Part shown: positions 23,649-34,830 of the stretch, in pieces
How the letters are laid out: each line of letters starts with the position of its first letter
Position numbering within the stretch: position 1 is the stretch's first letter
Origin: Cryptomeria japonica
Taxonomy: Eukaryota > Streptophyta > Pinopsida > Cupressales > Cupressaceae
Reading direction: 5' to 3'
DNA length: 64,000 nt
NCBI RefSeq assembly: GCF_030272615.1
Contig: NC_081409.1
Location: 878,574,220-878,638,219, forward strand
The notes under the pieces: model-generated
What the model was told of the DNA's origin: nothing
Database searches by the model: none
The model's input: only the letters and a program-made list of their open reading frames with translations
Translations under genes and position numbers: made by a program

Positions 23649-26600
23649 ATGAGTTTTACAACAATAAGCCCTACTTACACTATTCCCGTTAGACGAAGCC
23701 TTAGAATTAAGTCTTTCCAAGGTTTAATTACTGAGGAGATGGAACCTAATTTGAATGGCCTTTTTAACAAGGACATGGGTAATTCCTCTAATCCTCTTAA
23801 TGATGAAGAAGCTCTCCATGAGGTTTCTGTAGAACAACTTTCGAAATTGGATAACCAATTTGATGATTTTCGACAATGGATGTCTCAAGAATACCCTGAT
23901 AGTCAAGCTCTTTCATTAATTGAGGGTCTAAAACGTATGGTTCAAAGTGATAAGAATGGAATTGATATTTTGCGTAGTATTGCACACATTGTGGATTCAA
24001 ATCTGATGCCTATGAAGAGTTGTGCCGAAACTTTAGGTTATACACAACCTCCTACTCAAGTTAATCATTCTATTCCTTTGACAACTTCTATTGCTAGTAT
24101 ACCTACTTTTACATCAAACATAATGACTACTTCAATACAAGACATTCCACCTATGATCACCAGTCATGGGGGCAATCCTTCTTCTTCAATCAACCCTCTT
24201 CCTTCATTCAATCCGACTTCCTCATTCATTCCTTCAATGAGTGTTCCTATTACATCTCCACAAATGAACATGACGCAAGGGGGCAATTCATTTAACCATT
24301 CCATTCCTCCTTGTAGTGTTCCTCCTTTCCAATCATCTCCTATGACTAACTATCATAGTGTCCCACCACCTTACTCTCAATCAATGCCTTCTTTCAATAA
24401 CATAATACCTCCATCACAATCTAACACGTCTAATATGAACTCTTCGACTGAAGCGACCATTAACAATCTTGCACAAACTGTCTCTTCTTTACAACAACAA
24501 ATTGCCTCTATGAATCAATCTAAGTTTAGTGTACCCACATTTGATGTTGCGAGCCCACTTTCTCTTGACATTGTTCGAGCTATTCCCCCTAAACATGTTG
24601 AAATCCCGCAACTGGAGCTTTATAATGGTAAGGGTGATCCTCTAACACATGTTAAGACCTTTCAAACAATATGTACCGATTTTGCTTATGACCAAAGGTT
24701 GCTTGCAAAATTGTTTACTAGAACATTAAGAGATAAAGCCCTACAATGGTATTGCTCGTTGCCTTCCTATTCTATTACTTCTTTTGAACAACTTGCAAGT
24801 GCTTTTATTCAACAATTTCAAAACAATATAAGTCCTAAAGTTACTTTGATTGATTTAATGCATTGTAAACAAGGTGTTAAAGAAAAAGTGACTGATTTCA
24901 TTGGTAGATATAAGCATTTGTATGCTCAAATTTCTTTTCCAGTACCTGACAATGATATTCAAAGAATCTTTATTTCTAATTTACAAAAAGATATTAGAGA
25001 AAAACTTCTGTTTTCTGAGTTTACTTCTTTCCAACAGTTGTGCACAACTCTTGACAATTATCAACTGACTGTGAGCCAAATGGAACAAGCAAATCCTATG
25101 GCTCCGAGTGATAAGGGTGATAGTAGTCAACAACCATTTAGGAAGTTTAAACCGAACAGAGAGTTCGTTAAATTCAATGAAAACATCATCAACAACAATG
25201 TGAATGCAGCATCAGGTGTGCCCCCTATTTCTAAGTTTTTCAAGAAAGAAAGAAAGTTTACTCCTTTGAATGAATCATTGCATAGTATTATGAATAAGTT
25301 ATTGGAACAAAATGTGCTTACTCTCCCTCCTATAAAGCAAATAGATCCTACAAAGATTAATTCACCCTATTTTGATAAAAAATCTTTTTGTCAATTTCAT
25401 CGTCAACCTGGGCATGATACTGAAAAATGTTTTGCTTTAAAGGGTAAAATTCAAGATTTGATTGATAATAATACTATCTCTGTTTCTAGTGTGAATGATA
25501 AAGGCAACACATCTGTAGCTCCTCCTAACCAAAATCTTAAGATTTTTACTGATCCATTACCTTCTCATACCTCTAATGTGATTGAGACTAATGATTCCTC
25601 TTTTTCACCTGATAGTCTTGTGTCTATGACTCTGAATGTGATTAACTTTGTAGAGCAGCAGAAAATCCCTAAAGAACCTTCCATCACATTTGATTCCAGT
25701 GAAACTATCAGGGCACCTGATGGTCCTTTATATATAGTTGCAAAAGTCAAGAATACACCTTGCCGTGGAGTGCTTATTGATCCTTCTTGTATGGTTAATA
25801 TCATTACTGAAGAATTTCTTTTTACTTTGCAATTGAATCAAGTGATCTATGACAAAACAAATGTGGTTGTGAAATTGTTTGATGCATTTTCTTCTCCTGC
25901 AATTGGTTCTATTACATTACCTATTGAGGTCCATAACAAACCCCTTGATGTGGACTTTGCTATTATTCCATCGTCCGAACAATTTCGTGTGAAGCTAGGC
26001 TATCCTTGGCTATCTTCCATGAAAGCTATTGCTTCTCCTATTCACAAGTGTTTGAAATTTCCCCATAATGGTGAAGTTGTTACTGTCAATCATAGTCTCT
26101 TTAAACCAGCTGAAAGAACTTCTAGCATTCCTATTGATTATTTTTGGCCTAAACAATTCCAATCTCTTCCACCGCGAAGTGATCATCTTTTCAAATCTTA
26201 TCAAAAGTGGAAAAAAGATATGATCCTATCTCTAAGTGAACCTAGAACACCCAAACTTGATATTCCTATCGTTCTTGAGAAGGAAGTTCTTCCGTTGAAA
26301 GATAAAACTAATGTCTTTCCTCAAGAAGATTCCCAACCCATCCCTATGAATGTGACTAAGTCTATATCTAACAAACTTCCTAAAGGTAGACCTATACCTC
26401 CTCGTCATGATGGACTTGGTCTCCTTCCTAAACCAAATATTCCTCCTTTATATGGAGCAGTTCCTCCTCCTTCCTCTTATGGAGAGAAGAGACCTTCCTC
26501 TTCTCCTATTATTCAACCTAAGAGACCACAACCTAAACACCCAAGTGATAAGGATGAGAACATTCCTCCTCCTCAATCTTCTCAACTTCCTACTAAGACT

Positions 26601-27098
26601 AGACGAAATCGTTCTGCACATGAATGCCGATGAAAGCGTCGTCTTAGAGCTCAGGCAGCTGCTTCTCAAACTTTGCAATCCCCAAAAACACCTTCAGCTA
26701 GTATTATTCCATTTTCTCCTCAACCGAAAATTGAGCCAAAATCTCCTAAACATAAGATGCATGATGGTCTTGATCCTGTGCGAGTTAAAGATCCTATTTT
26801 TATAAATCTTGATGATGATATAGATGAAAATGTTATTCATGATGAAAATGTTACTTCTGTTCATTCTGATAGTGAATATGAATACGTTGATGTTGATAAC
26901 CATTTATCTAATGAATTTTCTAAAGCACTTATCCTAGCTCCTAGACAAGAACAACGTGGCGTGGAACATAAACATAGCCCTTGTTTGGATCTTGTGATAG
27001 CTCCATCTGCTGTGTTGGATGTTCCTCCTCTAGCGTGTTTCCTGCCTTCCCGAAATACTGATCAGCAAGATTGGGGGGTGGATGGCGTGCTAGACTAG
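23649..27098 (+). pseudogene. Element F gag-protease, split by one in-frame TGA
   Basis: The frame begins MSFTTISPTYTIPVRRSLRI at 23649 and runs 994 codons to TGA at 26631-26633 (CGA to TGA is a likely cause), then stays open in the same frame to 27098, 1149 codons in all. Residues 1-320 are proline/serine/asparagine-rich. Residues about 320-480 are a Retrotrans_gag domain (PKHVEIPQLELYNGKGDPLT, then WYCSLPSYSI and FISNLQKDIREKLL). A CQFHRQPGHDTEKC zinc motif lies near residue 580. The retropepsin-like domain near residues 690-830 has VLIDPSCMVNI in place of a DSG or DTG site, plus LGYPWLSSMKA. The C-terminal third is low-complexity and proline-rich. No polymerase domain follows. Confidence 0.85.
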
Positions 27099-27835
27099 TA
27101 ACATTAGCATAGCAAACTCTCTCCTCCTCTCTTGATCTCTTTTGTTACTTCTTCTATGTGTTATTCTCATTCTTCTATTTGTTGTCCTTAGTGTTGTCTA
27201 CTTGAGGATGATGCAAAGCATTGAGATCTCTTTTGGTCTCTCTCATGTTGACTCAAAAGACACATGTCTTCCCTTCTTCTAGGTGACCTTCCTTGATTGG
27301 GGAATGAAGAACAATTATGCATACATACATATGATATACATGAATTATCATACAGCATACTGACCCCAAGGAAAGCGAAGTCACCTTATACTTTGTGTTT
27401 TGTGTCTATTATCCTTGGGCTTATCTCACACTTGGGGGCTAAATCCTTGTGATAACGTGCTCTTTTCCCTTCTCATTTCCTATATGTATCACTACCTTAA
27501 AGCAATCACCCCCGATGAGGCATGTGCGATCGCTTTAACGTAGGGGGGCATACACCCCGTTCATATCTCTTCAAGATACTTGAAAATTTCTTGGCGAATT
27601 TAGCTTTGCCTTGAAAGTTTTTGGTATTTTTCTTGCATGACTCATAGTGAGGGAACCTTACTACTGACAGTCATGGTTCTCCCTCATGATCTTCCCTTTT
27701 ACTTTGTCAATCGAAGTTGTAAGATCCTTAGTCTACTGAGGGCTTGGTGTATCTTGCCTCCTTGACGTGGTGAAAGTCTTTCAATGTTGTTTCCTTGTAC
27801 TTTACCGGAAGTATAGGTGTACACTTATACTCTCG
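27099..27835 (+). other. Element F 3' noncoding region
   Basis: About 740 bp between gag-protease and polypurine tract, with no recognisable coding content. In an autonomous relative the whole reverse transcriptase, RNase H and integrase block would be found here. Confidence 0.6.
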
Positions 27836-27852
27836 CTAAAGTGGGGGCTAAA
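27836..27852 (+). other. Polypurine tract of element F
   Basis: CTAAAGTGGGGGCTAAA directly before the 3' LTR, base for base the same as in element B. Confidence 0.85.
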
Positions 27853-29056
27853 TGTAGCGTCCTAAAATTGTGACACTTGCAATTTCGACTGCATTTGGGT
27901 CTTCACGATGGCGGCGCAACGTTGAACTTGAATGAAGACCCCGAAACCTGTTTACGACATCAAAAACTGCATCTTTCTGCACCTTAGTCTGATCCTTCCT
28001 TGCACCCTGTTGTCCCGAGAGATGGGACCATAGCGCCCAGCGCCATGGTCCCTAGCCCTATTTTGGGCCCGGTCTCTTGTGGGCATCGGGTCTTTAAGTT
28101 TGCAATTCGGAAAACAATGCTTCTAGGTCCGCCTAAGGTCAGAAAAATTAGTCTCCTAACCCTAATTGACAAGTATATAAACTACTTTTCCTCTCCTAGA
28201 AAAGAGAGGAGGAAGAAAAGAAGCAAGAGCAAGACGCGGAAGCGATATTCAAACATTCAAACATTCAAGCATTCAAGTATTCCTTCAATCAATTGAGTAT
28301 TCTAAGTCTCCATTCAAGGCTAGGTGTTGCATTCAAGACAAGGATTCAACCATTGAAGAGGAGATCACTTACAATATACAACATACACCATCATTACACC
28401 TTCGCATGTAAGAATACAAACATTCTTACAACAAGGTATCAGTACTTGTTTACATTACAAACATTTACATTTACAGCATTCTCATTTCTTGGTTAATTCC
28501 AAAACTGGGGTTTGACCTAAAGGCAAACCCCTAATCCCTAACCCCCCAATCGTCCCCTCTTTTCTGTGTGTAGGTTGCAGGTATGCGGCTCTAATTGAAG
28601 ATCTGGAATCCTTGTGCAGAGACGAACAAATCCCCCTTTGTTTCGCGGATTTTTCGAAGGACCGTGTGCACTCCGAGCACCATCGTCCCGTCAACTTTCG
28701 CTCAAATTTGTAGAACAGCATCGTCTCGACATTTTACTGCTAATTTCAGGTCCGCAGCTTCATCCCGTATCCCTATCTCTATTTATAAGCGAATCTTTCC
28801 TACTTTACATGCATTCCTAGTTCAATCATTCTATCTACATTCTTTACAAAAGAGGGTATCCTTGATGTCTTAACCCTTGAAACTCATTTAGAATCTAGTC
28901 TTACATTGTGTGAGATTGGATCTTGTGGGTTTCAACCCCTCTTTTGAATGTAAAGTCTCTCCTAAGTGAAAACCGTCAATCCTAGTGACCCTCCTTTCTC
29001 TCTCCTTGGAGTGGAGGGGGGAAACACCTAGGGTTCAATCGATTTTCCGCTTTACA
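27853..29056 (+). repeat. 3' LTR of element F
   Basis: It equals the 5' LTR in length and differs at scattered positions. The matching motifs are at 28024-28052 and 28659-28689, and the TATA box is at 28174-28182. Confidence 0.92.
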
Positions 29057-29061
29057 CTTTT

Positions 29062-30174
29062 GAAACTAGCTCTAACTTGTTTTCCAAATTGACATTCCTT
29101 ACATACTGTATTGTGAGGTTTGACAATTTTAGGTAAATCTCTAACTGCCTTAACAGTACTGATCTTCACCATGCAATCAAAGTTTACATGACAGAGTCTC
29201 TTATGCCATAGCCAACTTTCATCAATATGAGCAATCAAGCATGTCTTTTCATTGTTATTCAGATGAAAGATGTTACCTCTAGTTTGATTACCGGTTGCAA
29301 TTTCTAAAATAGTTCTATTCATGATTTTGCATTTTCCATTTTTGAATTGTAGCTGAAATCCTTTCTCAACTAATTGACCAACACTCAAAAGATTATGTTT
29401 TACTCCTTCAACATAGTAAACATTGTCAGTGTTATGCTTACTATCAAGAGATATTGTACCCTTACCTTTGATCAAACAAGCTTTGTCATCTCCAAATCTC
29501 ACTAAGCCTCCATTGTATTCTTGAAAGTTCAAGAATTTACCTTTGTCTCCTGTCATATGATGTGAGCATCCTGAATCAATGATCCATTCATCCTTTACTT
29601 CAACTTTAGCTGCCAAGGCCTGTTCTACCAGTTGAGCGGTAGGTGCCGGTTGATCTTCTATTATAGCAACAAAAATCCATCCATTGTCTATCGGATCCTC
29701 ATCTGAATCATCAGTCACACCTTCATCAGCAATGTAACAAGATTTGTCTTTTTTTTTCTTCTTAAATTTGTATCTTTGATATTCAAGGTTAGGCTTGTAT
29801 GTTCTTCTAGCTTCTTCTCTTAGTCTAGCATGTCTATCAGGGCATCTTGAAGCCATATGACCAATCTTATTGCAGTTAAAACATTTAAAGGGTGCTTTAC
29901 CTTCATACTTACTTCCAACTAGACCTTTAGGCATTTTCCTTGCAAATGGTGCTTCAAGTTCTTCAAATTCTTCATTTTCTTTCCTGCTTTCTTCAAGTTG
30001 TCTTGCATAAAAGGCTTTCTAATCAGATTTGTCAAATGATGGAGCAGATGATGTTGATGCTTTAAAGGCCAAATCTGTCTTTATAGTAGCAACATGACCA
30101 AATTCTTCAATTTCAAAAGCTGAAAGTTTCCCAATCAATGTATCCCTAGTTACTGATGTATTAGGCATTGTTCT
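29062..30174 (-). pseudogene. Element E gag C-terminus, zinc knuckle, protease, pre-integrase
   Basis: It continues gag after solo LTR G. A TAG near 30020 interrupts the segment before the CCHC knuckle CFNCNKIGHMASRC at about 29842-29883. The aspartic protease follows with WIIDSGCSHHMTG (catalytic DSG near 29575) and the later block HNLLSVGQL near 29400. Then comes the GAG-pre-integrase domain with the HHCC-type zinc pattern: H in WLWHKRLCHVN and CKEC near 29080. In an intact element this polyprotein region would encode nucleocapsid, the maturation protease and the N-terminal integrase zinc domain. Gypsy element F interrupts the frame at 29061, in the linker before the integrase core. Confidence 0.9.
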
Positions 30175-31670
30175 TGTAGACGTATAAAAATGACCATATT
30201 CCTAAATGAATATTTTATGTTCATTTCTCTATTTAATTAAATCCAATTTAATTAAATTACCTGCATTCCTCTATTTAATTAAGTAAATTACTCAATTTAT
30301 TTAAATTAAATTCACTATACCCATTTAATGAATAAATCATTTTATTCAATTAAATCCCCCCTGTCCACTTTTAATTAAATTCAAATTTAATTAAATAGTT
30401 ATCCTAAATTGAATAAATCTAATTTATTTAATTGCAACCAAATTGAATTAAAATACTTTATTTCAATTAATTCCTATTATCCCTCCATCCACTTGCAAAA
30501 TCCTACATCTCCCACTTGCCTTCCTAAACCCCTTTCTAATCCCTTCTAGAATCTTCTAATCGCTTCTAATTAACCTAACCCCTCCTCTAAACTTTGTCAC
30601 ATCCCTAAGCAAAGGGAAGTCACTTCTCAAACCCTCAGAGTCTTTGATAACCATTAAAGGCTTTCAACCTTCAACCACTTAATTCCTCAAAGTCTTTGAT
30701 AACCATTAAAGGCTTCCAACTTTCAACCACTTAATCCCCCAAAGTCTCCAATAACCATTAATGGTTAACTCAAACCCTCCTACATGGTTAAAACATTTGT
30801 TTTGACTAACCTTCATCCAACCCAAGGGTCTCATCAAGCCTTTAATGCTTTGACCATGATTATCTCTTAATCATTTGCACAAAGGTTTATCCTTGATTTG
30901 ACTCTTAATCCAGTGGGTAAACCTAACTTAAGCTTAACCCTTACCCTCTAGATAACCATGAGGTCTTCTTAGGTATTGAATGCCTCCAACCCCTTCTCTC
31001 AACCCAGTCTTATGTTGACACTTGTCACCATTTCATTGGTGCAAATTGCAAACATGGATCCCCAACTTTCAAACTCAACCCTTGATTAAACCATTCAATC
31101 TTGACCATCCATTGCCCTGTTTTTGCTATAAATAGAGCTGTCATTCCTCCATTTTTATGAATTAATCCTCCAAATTTGTAGTATCACACTTATGCTCAAA
31201 TACATTCAAGCTTTCATATATCATTTTTATGCTCATCATTTAGCCTCTCTTTTAAGTCAGGAATTAGTCTAAATATGCATGTTTAGAATAATTTCTTTAT
31301 CATTTAGCTCAATCATAGACTAAATATATCATGTTAGGATAGTACTCATACTAACCTTGTCATCTTATCATCTAGTTTATTGCATTTTAAAATCATGCAT
31401 AGTTTAGAATGCATCTCATACTAAAATCAATCAAAGTGTCCCTCGTTCTTGCATTTGCCATCCCTAAACCATTTTGCTTAGTGATCTGAGAGCAAAAACA
31501 TTGGTTTGAGGGACATTGTAAGATAGAGAACCATGGGACCAACCTTGGGAAGCTGAGTAATACTTCATTACTCCATAGCTTGCACCAAGAAGTCCTCTGT
31601 GTGTGTGTGGACTAGTATTTAGCAATATTTTCACATATTGAGTTTTATCAGCCCACTTTTCCCGCATACA
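30175..31670 (+). mobile_element. Solo LTR G, inserted in gag of element E
   Basis: 1496 bp, starting TGTAGACG and ending GCATACA. The flanks are GTTCT (30170-30174) and TTTCT (31671-31675), a 5-bp duplication with one change. Removing it restores the gag frame exactly. A TATA box (TATAAATAG, 31127-31135) indicates plus orientation. AT-rich TTTAATTAAAT runs fill 30220-30450. There is no coding interior. Confidence 0.85.
31127..31135 (+). promoter_or_regulatory. TATA box in solo LTR G
   Basis: TATAAATAG sits about two thirds into the LTR, a usual distance for the U3/R boundary. It is the only strong TATA box in this LTR. Confidence 0.5.
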
Positions 31671-32207
31671 TTTCTTAACTCATTTATAGCAGCAACTTTC
31701 ATTTTATATGCTGGTGGCAATCCTCTTAAAACTTTTGAAACAATTTCATCCTCACTTAAGGTTCCTCCACAACATTTAATACCCAAAACAATCTCATTTA
31801 CTCTTTCCATAAAAGCAGAAATCCTTTCATCTTCTTCCATTTTTCAGATGTTCATACTTGACCTGGAAACTTTCAAGTTTTGCAATTTTGACTATGGAAT
31901 CTCCTTCATTCAGTGTTTCCAAATGATCCCAAATAGCTTTAGCAGTAGACCTATCTGATAGTCCCATGATTTGTTGATCTGATAATGCGCTCAAAAGTGC
32001 TTCTCTTGCTTTGCAATCATTTTCTTCATCTTTTCCCAAGGTAGGTGGATTAGGCTAACCAGGAGTAGGAGTAGTATAATCATTCTTTGTAACATCCTAG
32101 ATGTTCTTTCCAATGCAATTTAGATGTGTCTCTATTCTGATCTTCCATATGCCATAATTGATTCCATCAAGTTTAGGACTGTCCTTCCTGAAATAGTTAG
32201 TAGACAT
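31671..32207 (-). pseudogene. Element E gag, N-terminal part
   Basis: The frame starts at the ATG at 32205-32207 and shows the Copia gag layout: an N-terminal DGINYGIWKIRIETHL phrase, then the UBN2-type segment with AIWDHLETL and a GLPPAYKMKV phrase. Two TAG codons (near 32055 and 32095) and one frameshift near 31840, at a run of five A, break it. Solo LTR G cuts it at 31670. In an intact element this protein forms the virus-like particle. The coding sequence resumes in the correct frame at 30174 once the solo LTR and one duplication copy are discounted. Confidence 0.85.
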
Positions 32208-32250
32208 TGGATCTCCTCAAGTTGTTAAACTTCTGCAAAAAGAGGACTAG

Positions 32251-32262
32251 GCTCTGATACCA
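32251..32262 (-). promoter_or_regulatory. Primer binding site of element E
   Basis: The minus strand reads TGGTATCAGAGC two bases after the LTR, complementary to initiator tRNA-Met. Confidence 0.9.
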
Positions 32263-32264
32263 AT

Positions 32265-33315
32265 TGTTAGGTCCCGGAGACAACTGAGAGGGGGGGGTGA
32301 ATCAGTTGTCAAATGAATTCAAACCAAAACAACTTAACCAACTTAATGCTTAATACCGGTAAACCAATTCAATATGCCGATAGACAGATTTAACAGTTAA
32401 TTGTTATACCGGTAAGGATTAGTGCATGAAACATAAAGACAAAGTCATCCACAACACATAACACCAATATTTGTACATGGAAACCCTGTAAGGGGAAAAA
32501 CCCTGGTGGGAAACCTTACCCACAATCATATGATACTACTGTAGATAGTAAGTGTACATAAATGGGGTCTGCACATGTAGAAAGGCCAAGTGCCTAGAGC
32601 TCACTGCTCAATCACAAAATGGGAGTCACACTTACTACAGTTGGATGGTTAAATCTAATAAGAATGTACTGCACAAAATAGCATCTTCATATGTTGGATT
32701 CGGTACCGGTGTAGTTCTGATTGTCTTCACAAAAACCCTCCTTCAAACTTCAAATGATGTCTGCATGTATAGCTCTGCTTATTCTCGCATATACCTTCAC
32801 ACAATCCTTTTTCGCATACCACATTTGATCTTACAAATAAGATCTTACATTTATACCATAGCCTAAGACCAATTTTAGTAGGTCGGCTCTACAAGATATT
32901 TACAATAAAAGCATTTTACAAACAAAACAATATCCGATGCAATAACCGATTGAACATGTCGGTTTAATGCATTTACAACAATAATTAATCATCTCCAAAG
33001 CATGTCGTGCTGATCTGGAAAAGATAAACCTGGCTGTGTAACCCTAGACCTATTTGCTGGTAACAACAAATATGCAAATGCTAATATGTCAATAACCAAT
33101 TCTCCAAGACAAGATGTAAAAATGATGTTTTCGACATTACCAAGTGTTTTCCATGCCATTCCAAGTGTCGATGATCATTATATCTTGTCGGTGTACCATA
33201 TACCGGTGATTGTGCAAAAGTCACTTGCTTGCCGGTGAATGTTGCTGGATCTCCAAAGTGCTAAAGTTTTAGTAGGTGTTGACATCAATGACAAAACCAT
33301 ACCAAAATACCAACA
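32265..33315 (-). repeat. 5' LTR of element E
   Basis: It is the same length as the 3' LTR, with the same terminal bases. The near identity suggests insertion was recent relative to elements A and D. Confidence 0.93.
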
Positions 33316-34052
33316 AAATGTACTCTGGGTAAAATCTGGGAAAAGTGCATGGATGACTGTGAAGAGCTCTAAAACACAGTCCCAACATCGCTGGAATCAC
33401 GACAAACAAAGAAAATAGAAAAAAGATATGAGCTCGGGACTAAAAATAGCACCTCTAACTTCAAATGGTTGTAGAATGTACCAACAACAAAACCAGGTGA
33501 TGAAACCCACAAATCTGGAAATTAGACAAAACCAGCTTTCCAACAATAGCTTGTTTGCCCAAAAACGATATCGTATGCCCAAGATATGGTCAAAATAAAT
33601 AAAAAAAAACTTCTTTTAGGGCACAAAGAGGGTCAAATGGGGCCATTGTGAATTCCATACTGTTGACTATACTGCTGACATCAGCATGGTGTCATGTTGA
33701 TGTCAGTAGTCAAAAATCAAAATCCTGGCGAAAAAATTCTTATGCAAGTCATGGCCGTACAGATTTTTGTGCCTCGAAAAGCATGTCATTAAAAAAAATC
33801 TCAAAATTTGTGCTTAGAAAAGGGCATAAAACCAAAACAAATTCCCAAAGCCAAAGTTGTCCAAATTGGACAAATTTTATATGAAAATGGGGGTTTTTGG
33901 GTGTTTTGAGCTTAACACTGAGGTCCATTTGAGCCCAAAATGCCCAAAAATAAAAAAGATCCCTAGATGCAAATAAAAAAGTCTGAAAAACTTGAAACCC
34001 TAGCCTCCAAAAAATCTTCTGAAAAATCAAGACCAAGTAGCAGCAGATGTAG
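33316..34052 (-). other. Element D interior, primer side
   Basis: About 740 bp from the second copy of element E's target duplication (AAATG, 33316-33320) to the primer site. I see no gag domain or zinc knuckle; the open frame at 33749-34036 minus has no recognisable motif. Confidence 0.45.
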
Positions 34053-34064
34053 GCTCTGATACCA
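34053..34064 (-). promoter_or_regulatory. Primer binding site of element D
   Basis: The plus strand reads GCTCTGATACCA immediately before the LTR edge TGAAGAA, the initiator-tRNA-Met type with no gap. Confidence 0.85.
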
Positions 34065-34412
34065 TGAAGAAATTGAGAAATACAACTTTAGAGATCCCAA
34101 GAACACCTGCAAAATACATGTCACAAGATGAGAATGGAGGCAAAAAACAATAATGGCTCTAAAGAAGAAGATTATCATCCAGAGAGGGAATCTATAATGA
34201 AAAATTACAATACAATCCTTATAAAAGGATATTAGCAACCCTAAAGGTGTGCAACCCTAAAGAAACCCTAAAGGGATAATGTGTATTTAACAATTAGAAT
34301 AATTATTAAATACCTACAATATTATTAAATGCTTAAATTTAGCTTAAGCGTAGAGTATAATAGACTAATAATTAAATAAATAATTATTAGCTAATACAAG
34401 ATAACTCTAACA
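34065..34412 (-). repeat. 5' LTR of element D
   Basis: The match to the 3' LTR is near complete, with substitutions scattered throughout; the primer site TGGTATCAGAGC (minus) is directly adjacent at 34053-34064. Confidence 0.85.
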
Positions 34413-34830
34413 ATTACATTATGTATGTCCATGTACACAATTAATTATTAGAAATCCTTGAACCCTTAAACATTAACAATGAAATTGAATCCCTTAAACA
34501 CGTGTCAGTATAAATCAAGTATCTACCTATAAGTATGTACATGTACGTGAATATATGTACATACATGTACATGCACATATGTATGTACATGGATGTGTAT
34601 ATATGTATGTACATGTATATGCATATATGTATGTACTTGTACATGGAAATATGTATGTGCACATATGTGCATGGATGTACATTCACATATAAATCTAGGG
34701 AAACTACATATGTTCATGCTACATATGTGCATGGATGTGCATGAACATATGTAAATATGTGCATGCACACATTTACTTTGACGTGCATGCACATATGTAC
34801 ATGTATATATGTATATGTTTTTCGGAGGTG
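34413..34830. repeat. ATGTAC/ATGTAT minisatellite-like tract
   Basis: From about 34530 the sequence is made of TATGTACATG, GCATATATGTATGTAC and similar words on both strands. Apparent ORFs (Met, Tyr, Ile, His and Cys only) are by-products of the repeat. Confidence 0.7.

Larger units (their letters stand above)
21259..29056 (+). mobile_element. Element F: non-autonomous gag-protease Ty3/Gypsy-type element
   Basis: It lies on the plus strand inside element E's integrase. LTRs are 1204 bp each (21259-22462, 27853-29056), start TGTAGCGTCC and end TTTACA. A perfect CTTTT duplication lies at 21254-21258 and 29057-29061; removing the element restores element E's frame. The interior has a long leader, one gag-protease frame and 740 bp of noncoding sequence, with no reverse transcriptase, RNase H or integrase. 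It shares the exact primer site and polypurine tract with element B. This fits the plant gag-only (TR-GAG-like) class that depends on a helper. Confidence 0.92.
17344..33315 (-). mobile_element. Element E: Copia element with full gag-pol order, now dead
   Basis: LTRs are 1051 bp each (17344-18394 and 32265-33315) and differ at few positions. A perfect AAATG duplication lies at 17339-17343 and 33316-33320. On the minus strand the order is LTR, primer site, gag, CCHC knuckle, protease, integrase, reverse transcriptase, RNase H, polypurine tract, LTR: the Ty1/Copia order. It is interrupted by Gypsy element F in integrase and by solo LTR G in gag, and also has point stops and frameshifts. Without the inserts it would be about 6.7 kb. 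The same family left solo LTR H at 37738-38792. Confidence 0.93.
15914..34412 (-). mobile_element. Element D: short-LTR Copia-type element, disrupted by element E
   Basis: LTRs of 352 bp (15914-16265, 3') and 348 bp (34065-34412, 5') begin TGAAGAA and end TAACA on plus. The flanks AATAC (15909-15913) and ATTAC (34413-34417) match at four of five bases, a slightly decayed target duplication. An initiator-Met primer site adjoins the 5' LTR. With element E removed the interior is only about 1.8 kb and contains no pol motif, so it is a small non-autonomous element. Confidence 0.85.

Noticed and set aside
23649-26633. 994-codon ORF as a possible host gene
   Set aside because: It lies between LTRs with duplication, primer site and polypurine tract, and has gag and protease-like domains; it is retroelement sequence.
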